In this document: positions 1 through 9,093 of the stretch, one piece after another | Position numbering within the stretch: the first letter of the stretch is position 1 | Layout: each line of letters opens with the position of its first letter | NCBI RefSeq assembly: GCF_012844455.2 | Contig: NZ_JABBCQ020000004.1 | Coordinates: forward strand, 240,979 to 304,978 | DNA length: 64,000 nucleotides | Reading direction: 5' to 3' | Source: Comamonas suwonensis | GTDB taxonomy: Bacteria; Pseudomonadota; Gammaproteobacteria; Burkholderiales; Burkholderiaceae_C | Position numbers and translations under genes: made by a program | The notes under the pieces: generated by a model | The model's database searches: none | Told to the model about the DNA's origin: nothing | Seen by the model: only the letters and a program-made list of their open reading frames with translations

Positions 1-556
1 GCGGCTCAGCCTTGCTACGCAGCAGGCCCAAATCGGTGCCGCAATGCGACTCGGTCAGGCACATAGTGCCTGTCCACTCACCGCTGGTCAGCTTGCCCAG
101 ATAGGTCTTTTTCTGCTCGGGTGTACCGTAGGCATGCAGGGCTTCATAAGCACCGTGGGACAGGCCGGGGTACATGGTCCAGGCCTGATTGGCGCTGTTG
201 AGCATTTCATACAGTGCCGAATTCAGAACCATGGGTAGGCCCTGACCGCCGTATTCGGGGTCGCAGGACAAGGCAGGCCAGCCACCTTCCACAAACTGGG
301 CATAGGCTTGCTTGAAGCCTTTGGGCGTAGTCACCTCATGCGTGGCCTTGTCCAGCGTGCAACCCTCGGCATCGCCGCTGATGTTCAGCGGAAAGGTCAC
401 ATTGGCCGCAAACTTGCCAGCCTCTTCCAGCACCGCATTGATGGTGTCTACATCCACCTCGGCGTGCGTGGGCATCTGCTGATAAGACTCAGCGACCTTG
501 AAGACCTCATGCATGAGGAATTGCATATCACGCAGTGGCGGGTTGTAGCTGGGCAT
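1..556 (-). CDS. Acyl-CoA dehydrogenase, N-terminal part (DmdC/FadE-like; cut by window edge)
   Basis: The first 185 residues are visible, starting MPSYNPPLRDMQFLMHEVF at an ATG at 556; the rest lies beyond base 1. The opening is typical of the roughly 600-residue acyl-CoA dehydrogenase subfamily that includes 3-methylmercaptopropionyl-CoA dehydrogenase (DmdC). The segment YGGQGLPMVLNSALYEMLNSAN and the later GTMCLTESHCGTDLG belong to the N-terminal and middle FAD/substrate domains. The family oxidises acyl-CoA thioesters to 2-enoyl-CoA and passes electrons to ETF. A TetR regulator gene sits 70 bp upstream on the same strand and is its likely controller. The exact substrate cannot be told from this fragment. 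Confidence 0.88.
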   Translation of the reverse strand, partial: MPSYNPPLRDMQFLMHEVFKVAESYQQMPTHAEVDVDTINAVLEEAGKFAANVTFPLNISGDAEGCTLDKATHEVTTPKGFKQAYAQFVEGGWPALSCDPEYGGQGLPMVLNSALYEMLNSANQAWTMYPGLSHGAYEALHAYGTPEQKKTYLGKLTSGEWTGTMCLTESHCGTDLGLLRSKAEP

Positions 557-626
557 GTGTCGTCTCCTGAGGTAGTTTCGCGTTGGATAGGGTTGCTAGA
601 TGGACCGTCGCTTGCCGTGTGGGGCG

Positions 627-1445
627 TCAGGCCGCTGGGGGCTCACTGGCGTAGCGCGCCAGAATGTTGTTGAAGCCAGCATGGGCACGCTCGATCGAGC
701 CTTCACTGTGCAAGAAGCGGGCTTCGTAGTGCAGCGCCAGAATCAGGCCGTGAATTTCAAACAGCAACTGGCTGGCATCGGCATCAGCACGTAGGTCGCC
801 ACATTCCTGGCTCTGCTCAATCGTGCGACGCATGGCAGCCAGCCAGGTGCTGACGGACTCGACCAGCGCATCGCGCACAGGGCCGGTGCGGTCGTCAAAC
901 TCCACGGCACCGCTGATATAGATGCAGCCGGAATCAATCTCCATGGAAGTGCGCTTCATCCAGTTCCCAAACAGCTCACGCAGACGCGGTATGCCACGCT
1001 CTGCCTCGATGGCTGGGTAGAACACTTCTTGCTCAAAACGGTCGTGGTATTCGTGCACCACGGAAATCTGCAACTCTTCACGCGAGCCAAAGTGGGCAAA
1101 CACGCCTGACTTGCTCATGCCAGTGAGTTCAGCAATCGCACCAATGGACAGGCCTTCCAGACCTATATGGGTTGCCAAATTAAGAGCGGACTCCACAATC
1201 GTGGCCTTGGTTTGCTGGCCTTTTGCCAATGAGCGCCCTGAAGTCTTGACGGCAGACTCAGTGCCCTCTGCCCTGGGGCTAGCAGCAGCTTGCGCAGCGG
1301 GCAGTGCCTTGCGAGACTTGGCAGCAGTCTTTGCAGGCATCTCTGGATGATTCAGCCCGGCACTCCCCTCTGCGCGGCCAGCCACATGCGCCGCATCCCG
1401 GCTAGCGGGAGAAGTTGAAGAACGGGGAACGGAAGACGAAACCAT
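627..1445 (-). CDS. TetR/AcrR-family transcriptional regulator
   Basis: This is a 272-residue protein with an unusually long, Ala/Ser-rich N-terminal tail of about 75 residues. A TetR helix-turn-helix follows (ATIVESALNLATHIGLEGLS then MSKSGVFAHFGSREEL), and after it a ligand-binding domain rich in helices. The open frame extends to 1484, but that start would place a perfect 12-bp palindrome inside the gene. I prefer the ATG at 1445 (MVSSSVPRSS), which leaves the palindrome in the leader. The gene precedes the acyl-CoA dehydrogenase on the same strand, so a fatty-acid or acyl-CoA responsive repressor is a reasonable inference; the ligand is unknown. Confidence 0.85.
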   Translation of the reverse strand: MVSSSVPRSSTSPASRDAAHVAGRAEGSAGLNHPEMPAKTAAKSRKALPAAQAAASPRAEGTESAVKTSGRSLAKGQQTKATIVESALNLATHIGLEGLSIGAIAELTGMSKSGVFAHFGSREELQISVVHEYHDRFEQEVFYPAIEAERGIPRLRELFGNWMKRTSMEIDSGCIYISGAVEFDDRTGPVRDALVESVSTWLAAMRRTIEQSQECGDLRADADASQLLFEIHGLILALHYEARFLHSEGSIERAHAGFNNILARYASEPPAA

Positions 1446-1462
1446 GAAATTCTCAATAAAAC

Positions 1463-1474
1463 GAACGATCGTTC
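1463..1474. promoter_or_regulatory. Perfect 12-bp palindrome, candidate TetR operator
   Basis: GAACGATCGTTC is its own reverse complement and lies 18 bp upstream of the preferred TetR start at 1445. Its position and symmetry fit an autoregulatory TetR operator. No matching second copy was seen before the acyl-CoA dehydrogenase start, so that gene may be controlled by read-through. Confidence 0.55.
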
Positions 1475-1573
1475 TATTTTGCACAGTTTCTTTATGGATT
1501 CAGGCATGCAAAGGGTAAATACCGATCCTTTCTTGCCAAGGATTTCCCTAGCTGCAACCTCCTCGCAGTCATG

Positions 1574-1610
1574 AAAAAACGCCGCCAGTCCTGCGACTGC
1601 GGCGTTTTTT
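1574..1610 (-). terminator. Rho-independent terminator after slmA
   Basis: A 12-bp stem (1574-1585 pairing with 1599-1610) is flanked by A6 and T6, so it can work on both strands. It sits 20 bp past the slmA stop and upstream of the TetR gene, and would insulate the two. Confidence 0.85.
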
Positions 1611-1630
1611 CATGGAGGAAAAGCGCTGGA

Positions 1631-2326
1631 TTACGCCACGACCATCATGGCCAGGCTGGCATCCAGGTGTTCAGTCGGCAAGCGGCGGAAGCCCGAACGG
1701 GCATAACGCTGTAGACGGCCCAGCGCAAACGCAGTCAGCACGCTGGCTGCCACCGAAGCTTCAGCCGTAGGAGCGGAAGAGCCCATGGCACCCGCCGCAG
1801 GGCGCAGGCACTGGCGCAGAGTGGATTCAATGCGGTCAAAAAACTGATTCATGCGTGTTTGCAGGCGCTCGTGCTCAAACACGATGGCATCGCCCACCAT
1901 CACCCGCACCATGCCAGGATTCTTTTCACCAAACTGCAGCAACAGAGCGATCACGCGGTTGGCATTGCGCGCGCCTTCGATAGGACCGAGTGCTACCTCT
2001 GGCACATCACGGCCTACGATTTGTTGAATCATGGAGAAGACAGACTGCTCGATGAATTCGATCAGGCCTTCAAACATCTGGGCCTTGCTGGCGAAGTGGC
2101 GATAGAGCGCCGCCTCGCTCACGCTCAGATGGGCAGCCAGGGCAGCCGTCGTAATGCGATCGGCACCGGGCTTTTCCAGCATGGATGCCAAGGCCTGCAG
2201 GATTTGCTCACGGCGCTCTCCTGGCTTGGGACGCTTGCGCGCAGGGGCCAATGCAGGAGCGACGGATGTGTCCTCAGTTAGATTTTCGTTATTGGAAACA
2301 GGCGATAGGACTTCAGACTCAGACAT
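1631..2326 (-). CDS. slmA: Nucleoid occlusion factor SlmA (TetR family)
   Basis: This 231-residue protein has a variable, Pro-rich N-terminus followed by KPGERREQILQALASMLE and the helix-turn-helix ITTAALAAHLSVSEAALYRHFASKAQMFEGLIEFIEQ, the hallmark of SlmA. SlmA binds specific chromosomal sites and blocks FtsZ ring assembly over the nucleoid. The ATG at 2326 (MSESEVLSPV) is preferred to a 19-residue upstream extension, which lacks family similarity. A bidirectional terminator follows the stop. In many betaproteobacteria slmA lies next to argB, which is 2.7 kb away here, separated by the two-component genes. Confidence 0.92.
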   Translation of the reverse strand: MSESEVLSPVSNNENLTEDTSVAPALAPARKRPKPGERREQILQALASMLEKPGADRITTAALAAHLSVSEAALYRHFASKAQMFEGLIEFIEQSVFSMIQQIVGRDVPEVALGPIEGARNANRVIALLLQFGEKNPGMVRVMVGDAIVFEHERLQTRMNQFFDRIESTLRQCLRPAAGAMGSSAPTAEASVAASVLTAFALGRLQRYARSGFRRLPTEHLDASLAMMVVA

Positions 2327-2413
2327 AGGCGACTCAGTATTTATTAGCAATTTTCTCACAGCCAGTTGCACTGTTAAGCACACGACTCCCTAATCGGCAG
2401 GCTTTCAGGTTTG

Positions 2414-2438
2414 CAAAACCGTACTTAATCCGGTTTTG
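2414..2438 (-). terminator. Inverted repeat downstream of the sensor kinase
   Basis: Perfect 8-bp arms CAAAACCG and CGGTTTTG are separated by 9 bp, 63 bp after the kinase stop and 88 bp before slmA. It could terminate the two-component transcript or be an operator for slmA. There is only a weak T tract after it on the - strand. Confidence 0.4.
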
Positions 2439-2500
2439 TGGTCTCCGCGCCTGAACATTCAACCCACCGCTCTCACCACCTCCCAAGCGTAACCGAGAAA

Positions 2501-4000
2501 TCACCCTTGCAGACCTTCAGATAGATCATGGCTACCTTCTGAAACTGTTTGAACTGGAATTTCAAGCCTTACTAATAAGCCTTTACCAAAACTACCCTCG
2601 GCAAAACTCAGAACGCCTTGGTGGAGTTGAGTAATCTCATCGGCAATCGCCAAACCCAAACCCGTTCCCTCTTCCACCACGCCCTGAGCGCGATAAAAGC
2701 GCTGGGTAATCTGGCTGCGCTCTTCCTCAGGCACGCCGGGTCCATCGTCATCGACTTCGACATAGGCCCACTGAGCAACGCCGGGCATATTGAGCAGCGT
2801 GACATCATCCGTACCCACAGGCTGAGGGCGCAGTCCACAAAGCAGCGTGACACTGCCACCTTGGGGCGTGTATTTAATGGCGTTTTCCACCAGGTTCGAG
2901 ACCAGCTCACGCAGCAACCAGCTATGGCCCCAGACAGAAGCTGGCTGAACCTCCAGCCCAAAGTCCAGACCCTTGGCTGAGGCCCGGTCGATAAAGGTCT
3001 CCAGCATGCTCTCGCACAGGTCTTTGAGGTCGACCTCTTGCAGGGGCTGCACCTCGGCATTGCGGGCATCCGCGCGCGACAAGGCCAGTAACTGGCGCGC
3101 CAGCTGAGAGGTGCGCCGCGTGGCATCACGCAACTGCTCAATCTGCTCCACATTCAGCACCACCTGTGCCTGCCCGCCGCTGCGCTTGGCAATGCGCTGC
3201 GCCTCTTGCGCGCTCAGCGCCCAGGCCTCAACCTGTGCCTGCAAGGCGGCAAGCGGCGTGCGCAACTGATGGGCCGCATCCGCCACAAATCGGCGCTGAC
3301 CTTCGGCCTGTGCATTGACTAAAGAGAACAATCGATTGAGAGCACGCACCAGCGGGCGCACTTCAGCGGGCGATGTCTGCTCATCAATAGGGCTGAGGTC
3401 GCGCGGTGAGCGGCGCTCTACCGCCTGAGTCAACTTATGCAACGGCTTGAAGGCCCGACTAACCGACCAGTAAATCGCCACGGCCGCGCCGGCAATCAGC
3501 AGCAGATTGGGCAGCAGCACATGCATGATTAACTGGCGCACCCATTGCTGACGCACATCACTGCTATCCGCCAGCATGACGACCATCTCGCCCGCACCAT
3601 AGGTTTCTGCCTTGAGCACGCCCACGCGGTAAGTCACGCCGTCATGCTCCTGGCTGTGAAATTCCGCCGTGCCCGTCGCCGGTACATCAAAGCGTATCCA
3701 GGCATCGCCCGCAACCACATTGCCTTGCAGATCGCCAATGGCATAAGCCACTTCATCGCCCTGATTGCGCAAAAAATCTTCCACCGAGGGAGTCAGCGAC
3801 ACCAGCGGCGGCGTGCCATCGGCAATCGACGGGGCCAGCACCGAATCCGCCAGTGCAGGCAGCAAGCGCAACAAGCGCTGGTCATGCTGGGTAGAAGCCT
3901 CATCCGCCGCACTGTAGCTGAACCAGCCACCCATGACCCCCAACAGCATCAGTGGCACCAGCAACAAAACCAGCAGACGAAAGCGCAGGTTGGCAGTCAT
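2501..4000 (-). CDS. Sensor histidine kinase, TctE/QseC-like
   Basis: This 499-residue membrane kinase has a first membrane helix at residues 7-25, a periplasmic sensor domain to about 155, and a second helix at 158-180. A HAMP-like linker follows, then the H-box FVADAAHQLRTPLAALQ with phospho-acceptor His244. The N-box reads ELVSNLVENAIKYTP and the G-box DDGPGVPEEE with GTGLGLAI. The short periplasmic domain and overall order fit the TctE family, which senses organic acids for tricarboxylate transporters. Its response regulator gene lies 147 bp upstream on the same strand. TctC-like binding proteins occur 40 kb away, but a functional link is only a guess. Confidence 0.88.
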   Translation of the reverse strand: MTANLRFRLLVLLLVPLMLLGVMGGWFSYSAADEASTQHDQRLLRLLPALADSVLAPSIADGTPPLVSLTPSVEDFLRNQGDEVAYAIGDLQGNVVAGDAWIRFDVPATGTAEFHSQEHDGVTYRVGVLKAETYGAGEMVVMLADSSDVRQQWVRQLIMHVLLPNLLLIAGAAVAIYWSVSRAFKPLHKLTQAVERRSPRDLSPIDEQTSPAEVRPLVRALNRLFSLVNAQAEGQRRFVADAAHQLRTPLAALQAQVEAWALSAQEAQRIAKRSGGQAQVVLNVEQIEQLRDATRRTSQLARQLLALSRADARNAEVQPLQEVDLKDLCESMLETFIDRASAKGLDFGLEVQPASVWGHSWLLRELVSNLVENAIKYTPQGGSVTLLCGLRPQPVGTDDVTLLNMPGVAQWAYVEVDDDGPGVPEEERSQITQRFYRAQGVVEEGTGLGLAIADEITQLHQGVLSFAEGSFGKGLLVRLEIPVQTVSEGSHDLSEGLQG

Positions 4001-4034
4001 TAATAGGTATGTGAATAAAGTGGCTGAGAGCTCT

Positions 4035-4124
4035 ATTTCTCATAGCTACCATCGCTTCATTAATAAAGAATTAAGATATATATCTATCTGAAATCAATAT
4101 CAATTAAGCGTAAACAGCTATCAG
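4035..4124. repeat. Inverted pair of a dispersed small repeat motif
   Basis: The kinase-regulator intergenic region holds the motif ATAGCT-N4-CGCTT forward (4035-4056) and in reverse (4106-4124), separated by AT-rich DNA. The same motif recurs elsewhere in the window at 23.1, 27.0, 34.5, 39.3, 40.9 and 47.0 kb. Confidence 0.5.
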
Positions 4125-4147
4125 TTTGATCCATCAATGCGCTTTAA

Positions 4148-4867
4148 TCAAAGAGCTTCAGGCATCAACTCCAACCGATAACCAAAGCCTCGAATAGAGC
4201 GCAAAGCCACACCATGTGGCTCCAGTTTGCTGCGCAGGCGCGAAACATAAACTTCTACCGCATTAGGTGTGATTTCACGGTCCCAGCCTGTCAGGGCTTG
4301 CAACAGTTTCTCTTTGCTGGCGGGCTTGGGCGCATTGAGCAGCAAATATTCAAGCACCGTCCATTCACGCGGACCCAGATCAATCGCCAGAAGCTTGCCT
4401 TCGTTCTCACCCTCTTGCGGCGCCTGGCGAGCACCCGCACGGCGACCAGCCGTATCCAGCTCAATACAGCCAAAGTTCAGCACTGCAGACGTTGCAGCCT
4501 GAGAGCGGCGCATCAGTGCCCGCAGACGCGCCAGCAGCTCGGGAAGCTCAAAGGGCTTGACCATATAGTCATCTGCCCCCCAGTCCAGTCCCTGCACCCG
4601 ATCCTGCAGCGCATCACGCGCAGTGAGGATCAATACCGGCATGGCCTTGCTTTCCACCTCGCTGCTGCGCAGGCGGCGGGTCAGCTCCAGCCCGTTGATG
4701 CCAGGCAGACCGATATCGATCACTGCAACATCAAACGCCTCCTGAGCCAGCACCTCCAGCGCACGCTCCGCACTACCTACCCAGTCCACGGCATAGCCAG
4801 CGTCGGACAGACCAAGCTTGATACCGCTGGCCACCATCACATCATCTTCCACCAGAAGCAAACGCAT
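4148..4867 (-). CDS. OmpR-family response regulator, TctD-like
   Basis: This 239-residue protein has a receiver domain (residues 1-120) with acidic residues ED8D9, phospho-acceptor Asp51 in VAVIDIGLPG, and Lys in the MVKPFELPEL segment. A C-terminal winged helix for DNA binding follows (LGPREWTVLEYLLLNAPKPA to IRGFGYRLE). It is encoded just upstream of the TctE-like kinase, so the two form a cognate pair. The ATG at 4867 is the first residue of the conserved MRLLLVEDD. The argB terminator lies only about 27 bp upstream, so the promoter must be compact or overlap it. Confidence 0.92.
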   Translation of the reverse strand: MRLLLVEDDVMVASGIKLGLSDAGYAVDWVGSAERALEVLAQEAFDVAVIDIGLPGINGLELTRRLRSSEVESKAMPVLILTARDALQDRVQGLDWGADDYMVKPFELPELLARLRALMRRSQAATSAVLNFGCIELDTAGRRAGARQAPQEGENEGKLLAIDLGPREWTVLEYLLLNAPKPASKEKLLQALTGWDREITPNAVEVYVSRLRSKLEPHGVALRSIRGFGYRLELMPEAL

Positions 4868-4893
4868 AAAGTCCTACCTAGCTCAAAAACAAA

Positions 4894-4913
4894 AGCCGCC
4901 CAAAGGCGGCTTG
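4894..4913 (-). terminator. Rho-independent terminator of argB
   Basis: An 8-bp GC-rich stem (AAGCCGCC/GGCGGCTT) with a 4-base loop is followed on the - strand by TTTTGTTTTT. It lies about 110 bp past the argB stop. Confidence 0.85.
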
Positions 4914-5024
4914 CGGCGGGATCCTGAGCTCAGGTCCGCCCGAAAAAGCCCTGTGACGATGTTAACGCTTTATGCGACAAGCCACCTTGCACGGGCAGCT
5001 ACATGTCAGGGCCAGACAGGCTCA

Positions 5025-5924
5025 TCAATGGCTACGAATCATCGTGCCATAAGCCTGGTCCGTCAAAATTTCCAGCAGCATGGAATGCGGCACGCGACCA
5101 TCAATGATGTGCACGGCGTTCACACCCGCCTTGGCAGCATCCAGAGCACCAGCAATCTTGGGCAACATGCCGCCAGAAATCGTGCCATCCGCAAACAAAC
5201 CATCGATTTCACGAGCCGTCAGATCCGTCAGCAACTTGCCTGCCTTATCCAAAACACCCGGAGTGTTGGTTAAAAGCACCAGTTTTTCAGCTTGCAACAC
5301 AGTCGCCAGCTTACTGGCCACCACGTCTGCGTTGATGTTGTAACTCTCGTTTTCCTCACCAAAACCGATGGGGCTGATCACAGGAATGAACGCATCATCC
5401 TGCAGGGCCTTTACCACGCTAGGATCGATCGCCACGATGTCACCCACATGGCCCACATCGTACTCAATGCTCGGATCTTTGTTGTCCACCATCTTGAGCT
5501 TCTTGGCACGAATCAGCCCACCGTCACGGCCGGTCAGACCCACAGCCTTGCCACCCGCCTGATGAATCAGACCCACGATGTCCTGCTGCACCTCACCAGC
5601 AAGCACCCACTCCACGACTTCCATGGTCTCTTCATCCGTGACACGCATGCCTTGGATGAACTCCCCCTTCTTGCCCAAGCGCCCCAGCGCCGCTTCAATC
5701 TGAGGCCCACCACCATGAACCACCACAGGGTTAATCCCCACCAGCTTGAGCAACACCACATCTTCCGCAAAGTCCGCCTGCAGGGCAGGATCGGTCATGG
5801 CGTTGCCGCCATACTTGATGACCATGGTCTTGCCATGAAACTTGCGAATGTAGGGCAGCGCTTGCGCGAGGATTTCAGCTTTGTCGCGAGGGGCGATCTG
5901 GGTGGTGGGGTCAATGGTGGTCAT
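5025..5924 (-). CDS. argB: Acetylglutamate kinase
   Basis: This 299-residue enzyme phosphorylates N-acetyl-L-glutamate in the second step of arginine synthesis. It shows the amino-acid-kinase fold motifs [12 protein letters not shown] near residue 32, [14 protein letters not shown], the nucleotide-site [10 protein letters not shown] and [18 protein letters not shown]. Length and order match bacterial ArgB. The start [21 protein letters not shown] fits betaproteobacterial homologues. A terminator follows 110 bp downstream. It appears to be monocistronic here. Confidence 0.96.
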   Translation of the reverse strand: MTTIDPTTQIAPRDKAEILAQALPYIRKFHGKTMVIKYGGNAMTDPALQADFAEDVVLLKLVGINPVVVHGGGPQIEAALGRLGKKGEFIQGMRVTDEETMEVVEWVLAGEVQQDIVGLIHQAGGKAVGLTGRDGGLIRAKKLKMVDNKDPSIEYDVGHVGDIVAIDPSVVKALQDDAFIPVISPIGFGEENESYNINADVVASKLATVLQAEKLVLLTNTPGVLDKAGKLLTDLTAREIDGLFADGTISGGMLPKIAGALDAAKAGVNAVHIIDGRVPHSMLLEILTDQAYGTMIRSH

Positions 5925-6059
5925 AGATCAAGGCTCTGTCCCGTGGGACAATGTTCAAGTCAGATGGGCTGCATTGTGCCGCAAACAGCGCTACAGCACA
6001 GATTGTTCCACCGATCCGCCCCAGGTCGATAACCACGCCTTCCAACAAGAACTAGTTGC

Positions 6060-7169
6060 ATGTTTTCAACTCAATTTTCGCTTCTTGAATTAATACGATA
6101 TGACGCAACAGTTGCCCTACTGGCATCTTTTGCAACCTGCCTTCTCCTGGTTCTTACGCAAAAATGGCATGGCAGCTTATCCATGGATTCAAGCAGCGGA
6201 GTCCAGAAAGTTCATACCACCCCCACACCACGTATCGGCGGCATTGGGATTGCGATCGGGGTTTTTGCAGGATTTGCGGCCTCCAGTCATGGTATTGCTG
6301 CAGCAGAAAAAAGAGCTATCCTCAGCGCCATTCTGCTGGCGGGCATACCCGCTTTCATTTTTGGATTACTGGAAGATCTGACCAAAAAAGTCTCTGTAAA
6401 GATACGACTGCTGGCAACCATGGCATCTGGCGTACTAGGCTGGGGCATTACAGGTACCTCACTCACTCATGTCGACGTACCAGGTATTGACTTTTTACTG
6501 GGTTTTACCGTCATCTCCGTCATCTTTACTGCGATTGCAGTGGGAGGCGTCGCCAACTCTATCAATATTATTGATGGACTGAACGGTCTTACGGCTGGCA
6601 CAGCTTTGATCATCTTGGCCGCCTTCGGCGTCGTCGCTAGGCATGTGGGTGATATTCCCCTCGCTTTCACTTGCATGATCATCGCAGGTGCGGTCGCCGG
6701 CTTTTTTCTCGTCAACTGGCCCAAGGGTAAAATATTTTTGGGCGACGGCGGCGCCTACTTCCTGGGATTTACGCTAGCTTGGATTGCTGTACTTTTACCT
6801 GAGCGAAATCATTCCGTATCACCGTGGACCAGTTTACTGATCTGTTCCTACCCAATTATTGAGGTCGGCTTCAGTATTTTGCGCCGAACCATGCGCGAAG
6901 GTTACAGCCCGACAGAGCCAGATTTCTTTCACCTGCATTCACTTGCAAACAAGCGCTGGGCAAGAAAAATATTCTCTAATTTTTCAAAACCCATGCAAAA
7001 CGGGCTGACCTCACCATTCCTCTGGATTTACGCAGCAATTCCCTGCTCTCTAGCTGTTTTGACATATCAAAGCAAATTACTTACGGCAACTTCTTTTGTA
7101 GTGAGTTTTTTGTGTTATTTGGCATTTTATAACAAGCTGGCTTATTTCCGTTGGAATCCAAAAATATAA
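6060..7169 (+). CDS. WecA/WbpL-type polyprenyl-phosphate sugar-1-phosphate transferase
   Basis: This 369-residue integral membrane protein has about ten hydrophobic segments. Family motifs include HTTPTPRIGGIGI (52-64), GLLEDL (102-107), NSINIIDGLNGL (166-177) with the catalytic Asp, FLGDGGAYFLGF (226-237) and the HLHS His motif (291-294). These enzymes transfer a sugar-1-phosphate (usually GlcNAc, FucNAc or QuiNAc phosphate) from UDP onto undecaprenyl phosphate and start O-antigen or capsule units. It faces the polysaccharide operon across the IS nest, so it probably initiates that glycan. The substrate sugar cannot be read from sequence. Confidence 0.9.
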   Translation: MFSTQFSLLELIRYDATVALLASFATCLLLVLTQKWHGSLSMDSSSGVQKVHTTPTPRIGGIGIAIGVFAGFAASSHGIAAAEKRAILSAILLAGIPAFIFGLLEDLTKKVSVKIRLLATMASGVLGWGITGTSLTHVDVPGIDFLLGFTVISVIFTAIAVGGVANSINIIDGLNGLTAGTALIILAAFGVVARHVGDIPLAFTCMIIAGAVAGFFLVNWPKGKIFLGDGGAYFLGFTLAWIAVLLPERNHSVSPWTSLLICSYPIIEVGFSILRRTMREGYSPTEPDFFHLHSLANKRWARKIFSNFSKPMQNGLTSPFLWIYAAIPCSLAVLTYQSKLLTATSFVVSFLCYLAFYNKLAYFRWNPKI

Positions 7170-7327
7170 AAACACAACGTAGAAATCGAACATCTCCGAT
7201 TATTAAAAAAACACTAAAATAATAGCTTGATCATTTTTAATTTCAAAAATTGGAGGAAATGAGAGGGTAATCCCACCGCAAATCCAGCGCCCTGAGAAGT
7301 AGAGGCTTTCACATGAGAGTCTTTACC

Positions 7328-7420
7328 ATGAAAAAATAACGTTTCACCGACAGCCAGATCATCGAGGCACTCAGACGCGCAGATGTCGATTTGGCGGCCC
7401 CAGAACTCTATCGAGAACTA
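7328..7420 (+). pseudogene. Remnant of an IS3-family transposase orfA
   Basis: Thirty-one codons read MKK, a TAA stop, then RFTDSQIIEALRRAD and AAPELYRELG, which is the start of an IS3-type OrfA (usually MKKRFTD.QII). It carries an in-frame nonsense codon at 7337-7339 and is cut at 7420, exactly where the IS5-like element begins. It is therefore the oldest visible layer of the nest. Confidence 0.7.
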
Positions 7421-7547
7421 GGGAGCCTCTGCACAAAGCAGTTCCGCACGTGATAGCCACCACATAAGCGTGTACTGCCACTTTTTGGTAGCTCTACTCC
7501 CCATCAAGATGTCCGCGTTTAGCGGACATCTTGCCTTCTCAGGCTGC

Positions 7548-8346
7548 TTAAACTGATCTGAATGGACTGTTTGCGAGCAAGCAGGTACGGGTCATCCACA
7601 AATTCGCCAAAGCAAACAGGGTGTGCAATTGCAGGGGGTTCTTGTTCAAGCCTCGGTAGCGAACTTTGACGTGACCAAACTGGCGTTTGATGACCCGGAA
7701 TGGATGTTCGACCTTGGCCCGTATTTTGGATTTGACCTGCTCGAGTTGCTCTTGCAACAAGGGGATCGGCTGCATCGGGTCCAGAGCCTTGCGCTTGCTA
7801 CGCTTCATTGCAATGTGCCAGTGCAGCTTGCGCACGGATGTGTCAACCGGCATGTCAGGACGTTTTGTCTGCGCCCTGATAGCCTGCATCACCATAGCCA
7901 TCGGTTTCCTGTCCGTGCAGAAGGCTGTTGGCTTCGACAACATCGCTGACATTGGCGGCAGTTCCACGCACGGTGTGAACCAAGCCAGAGTCAGCATCCA
8001 CACCGATATGGGCCTTCATGCCGAAGTGCCACTGGTTGCCCTTCTTGGTCTAGTGCATCTCTGGATCACGAGACTTGGTGCTGTTCTTGGTGGAACTGGG
8101 CGCTGCAATCAACGTGGCATCCGCGATGTTGCCTGTACGCAGCAGCAGCTTTTTGCCCACGAGCAAGTCCGTGACGATCTTCAGAATTTGCTCGGCCAGC
8201 TTGTGCGTTTCCAGTAAATGGCAGAAGCGCAAGATGGTGCTCTCATCGGGTGTAGAGCTATTCCACGACAAACCTGCGAAATCCCGAAACAACGGCATGT
8301 CATGCAGCGCTTCCTCCATGGCGGGATCACTGAGGGTGAACCACTA
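7548..8346 (-). pseudogene. IS5-family transposase, C-terminal fragment
   Basis: The reading begins WFTLSDPAMEEALHDMPLF and continues with RFCHLLETHKLAEQILK and [22 protein letters not shown] DDE transposase blocks. It has a stop after RDPEMH (near 8053) and a frameshift near 7865, after which frame 2 gives [16 protein letters not shown] and [17 protein letters not shown]. The N-terminus is missing because an IS1111-like element inserted at about 8344. The gene is clearly dead. Confidence 0.85.
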
Positions 8347-8422
8347 CTACTGAGATGGACCCGACGCCACTTTCGTCACAAACTGGTCGTCTTTCACAAC
8401 TTGCCGCTACCGAAGGTCCATC

Positions 8423-8723
8423 ATGAACGTTGACATTCTGGGCATCGATTTGGCCAAGCGCGTGTTTCAACTACACGGAGCTGATCGTCGCGGTCGTGCA
8501 CTGCACCGAGCCAAGGTCAGTCGATCTGCATTGATGGAGGCGGTCCGGCAACTACAGCCGCGCACCATCGCGATGGAGGCCTGCAGTTCCGCTCATCACT
8601 GGGCAAGACAGTTCCAAGCCATTGGCATCGAAGTCAAGCTGATCAGCCCGCATTACGTCAAGCCCTTCGTCAAGACAAACAAGAACGATCACAACGATGC
8701 AGAGGCGATCGTCGAGGCAGCCT
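8423..8723 (+). pseudogene. IS110/IS1111 transposase, N-terminal fragment
   Basis: The fragment MNVDILGIDLAKRVFQLHGAD and KPFVKTNKNDHNDAEAIVEA carries the DEDD/RuvC-like catalytic Asp of IS110 transposases (GIDLAK) and the NDHNDAEAI block. It is cut after EAIVEAA by the IS3-family element at 8724. The continuation is found at 9940. Confidence 0.88.
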
Positions 8724-8775
8724 TGTATTGACCCAGTGAATTCCTGCTCAGGTGTTAACGTTGAAGGAAACGACG

Positions 8776-9093
8776 ATGAGCACCCTGATGGAAGACGACA
8801 TCAAGCGCTGGACAGCCAAGCGTAAGACAGCCCTTGTCCTGGACATCATCCAGGGCAAGACCACGATCTCGGAGGCCAGCCGGGCCTTCGACCTCAACCC
8901 CTCGGAGGTTGAGCAATGGGTCGATGAAGGCAAGCGTGGCATGGAGAACGCCCTGCGCACCAAGCCCTTGGAAATCAAAGAGCAGTACGAGAAGCAACTG
9001 CGCGAACTTCAGCAGGCCTATGGCGAAGCTATGTTGGAGCTGCGTGCCAGAAAAAAGCTGGCGTCCCTGCTGGGCAACGAGGACGAGAAATGA
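8776..9093 (+). CDS. IS3-family transposase OrfA (helix-turn-helix)
   Basis: This 105-residue basic protein starts MSTLMEDDIKRWTAKRKT. It has a helix-turn-helix (TISEASRAFDLNPSEVEQWVDEG) and a C-terminal helix likely to act as a leucine-zipper-like segment. It recognises the IS ends and works with OrfB. Its TGA overlaps the OrfB ATG as ATGA (9090-9093). No A-rich slippery site is visible at the junction, so OrfB is probably made by translational coupling rather than by the usual -1 frameshift. Confidence 0.9.
   Translation: MSTLMEDDIKRWTAKRKTALVLDIIQGKTTISEASRAFDLNPSEVEQWVDEGKRGMENALRTKPLEIKEQYEKQLRELQQAYGEAMLELRARKKLASLLGNEDEK

Noticed and set aside
2501..4867. Complete tricarboxylate uptake system linked to the TctD/TctE-like pair
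   Set aside because: No tctA, tctB or tctC gene adjoins the two-component genes; the TctC-like genes are 39 kb away beside phhA.
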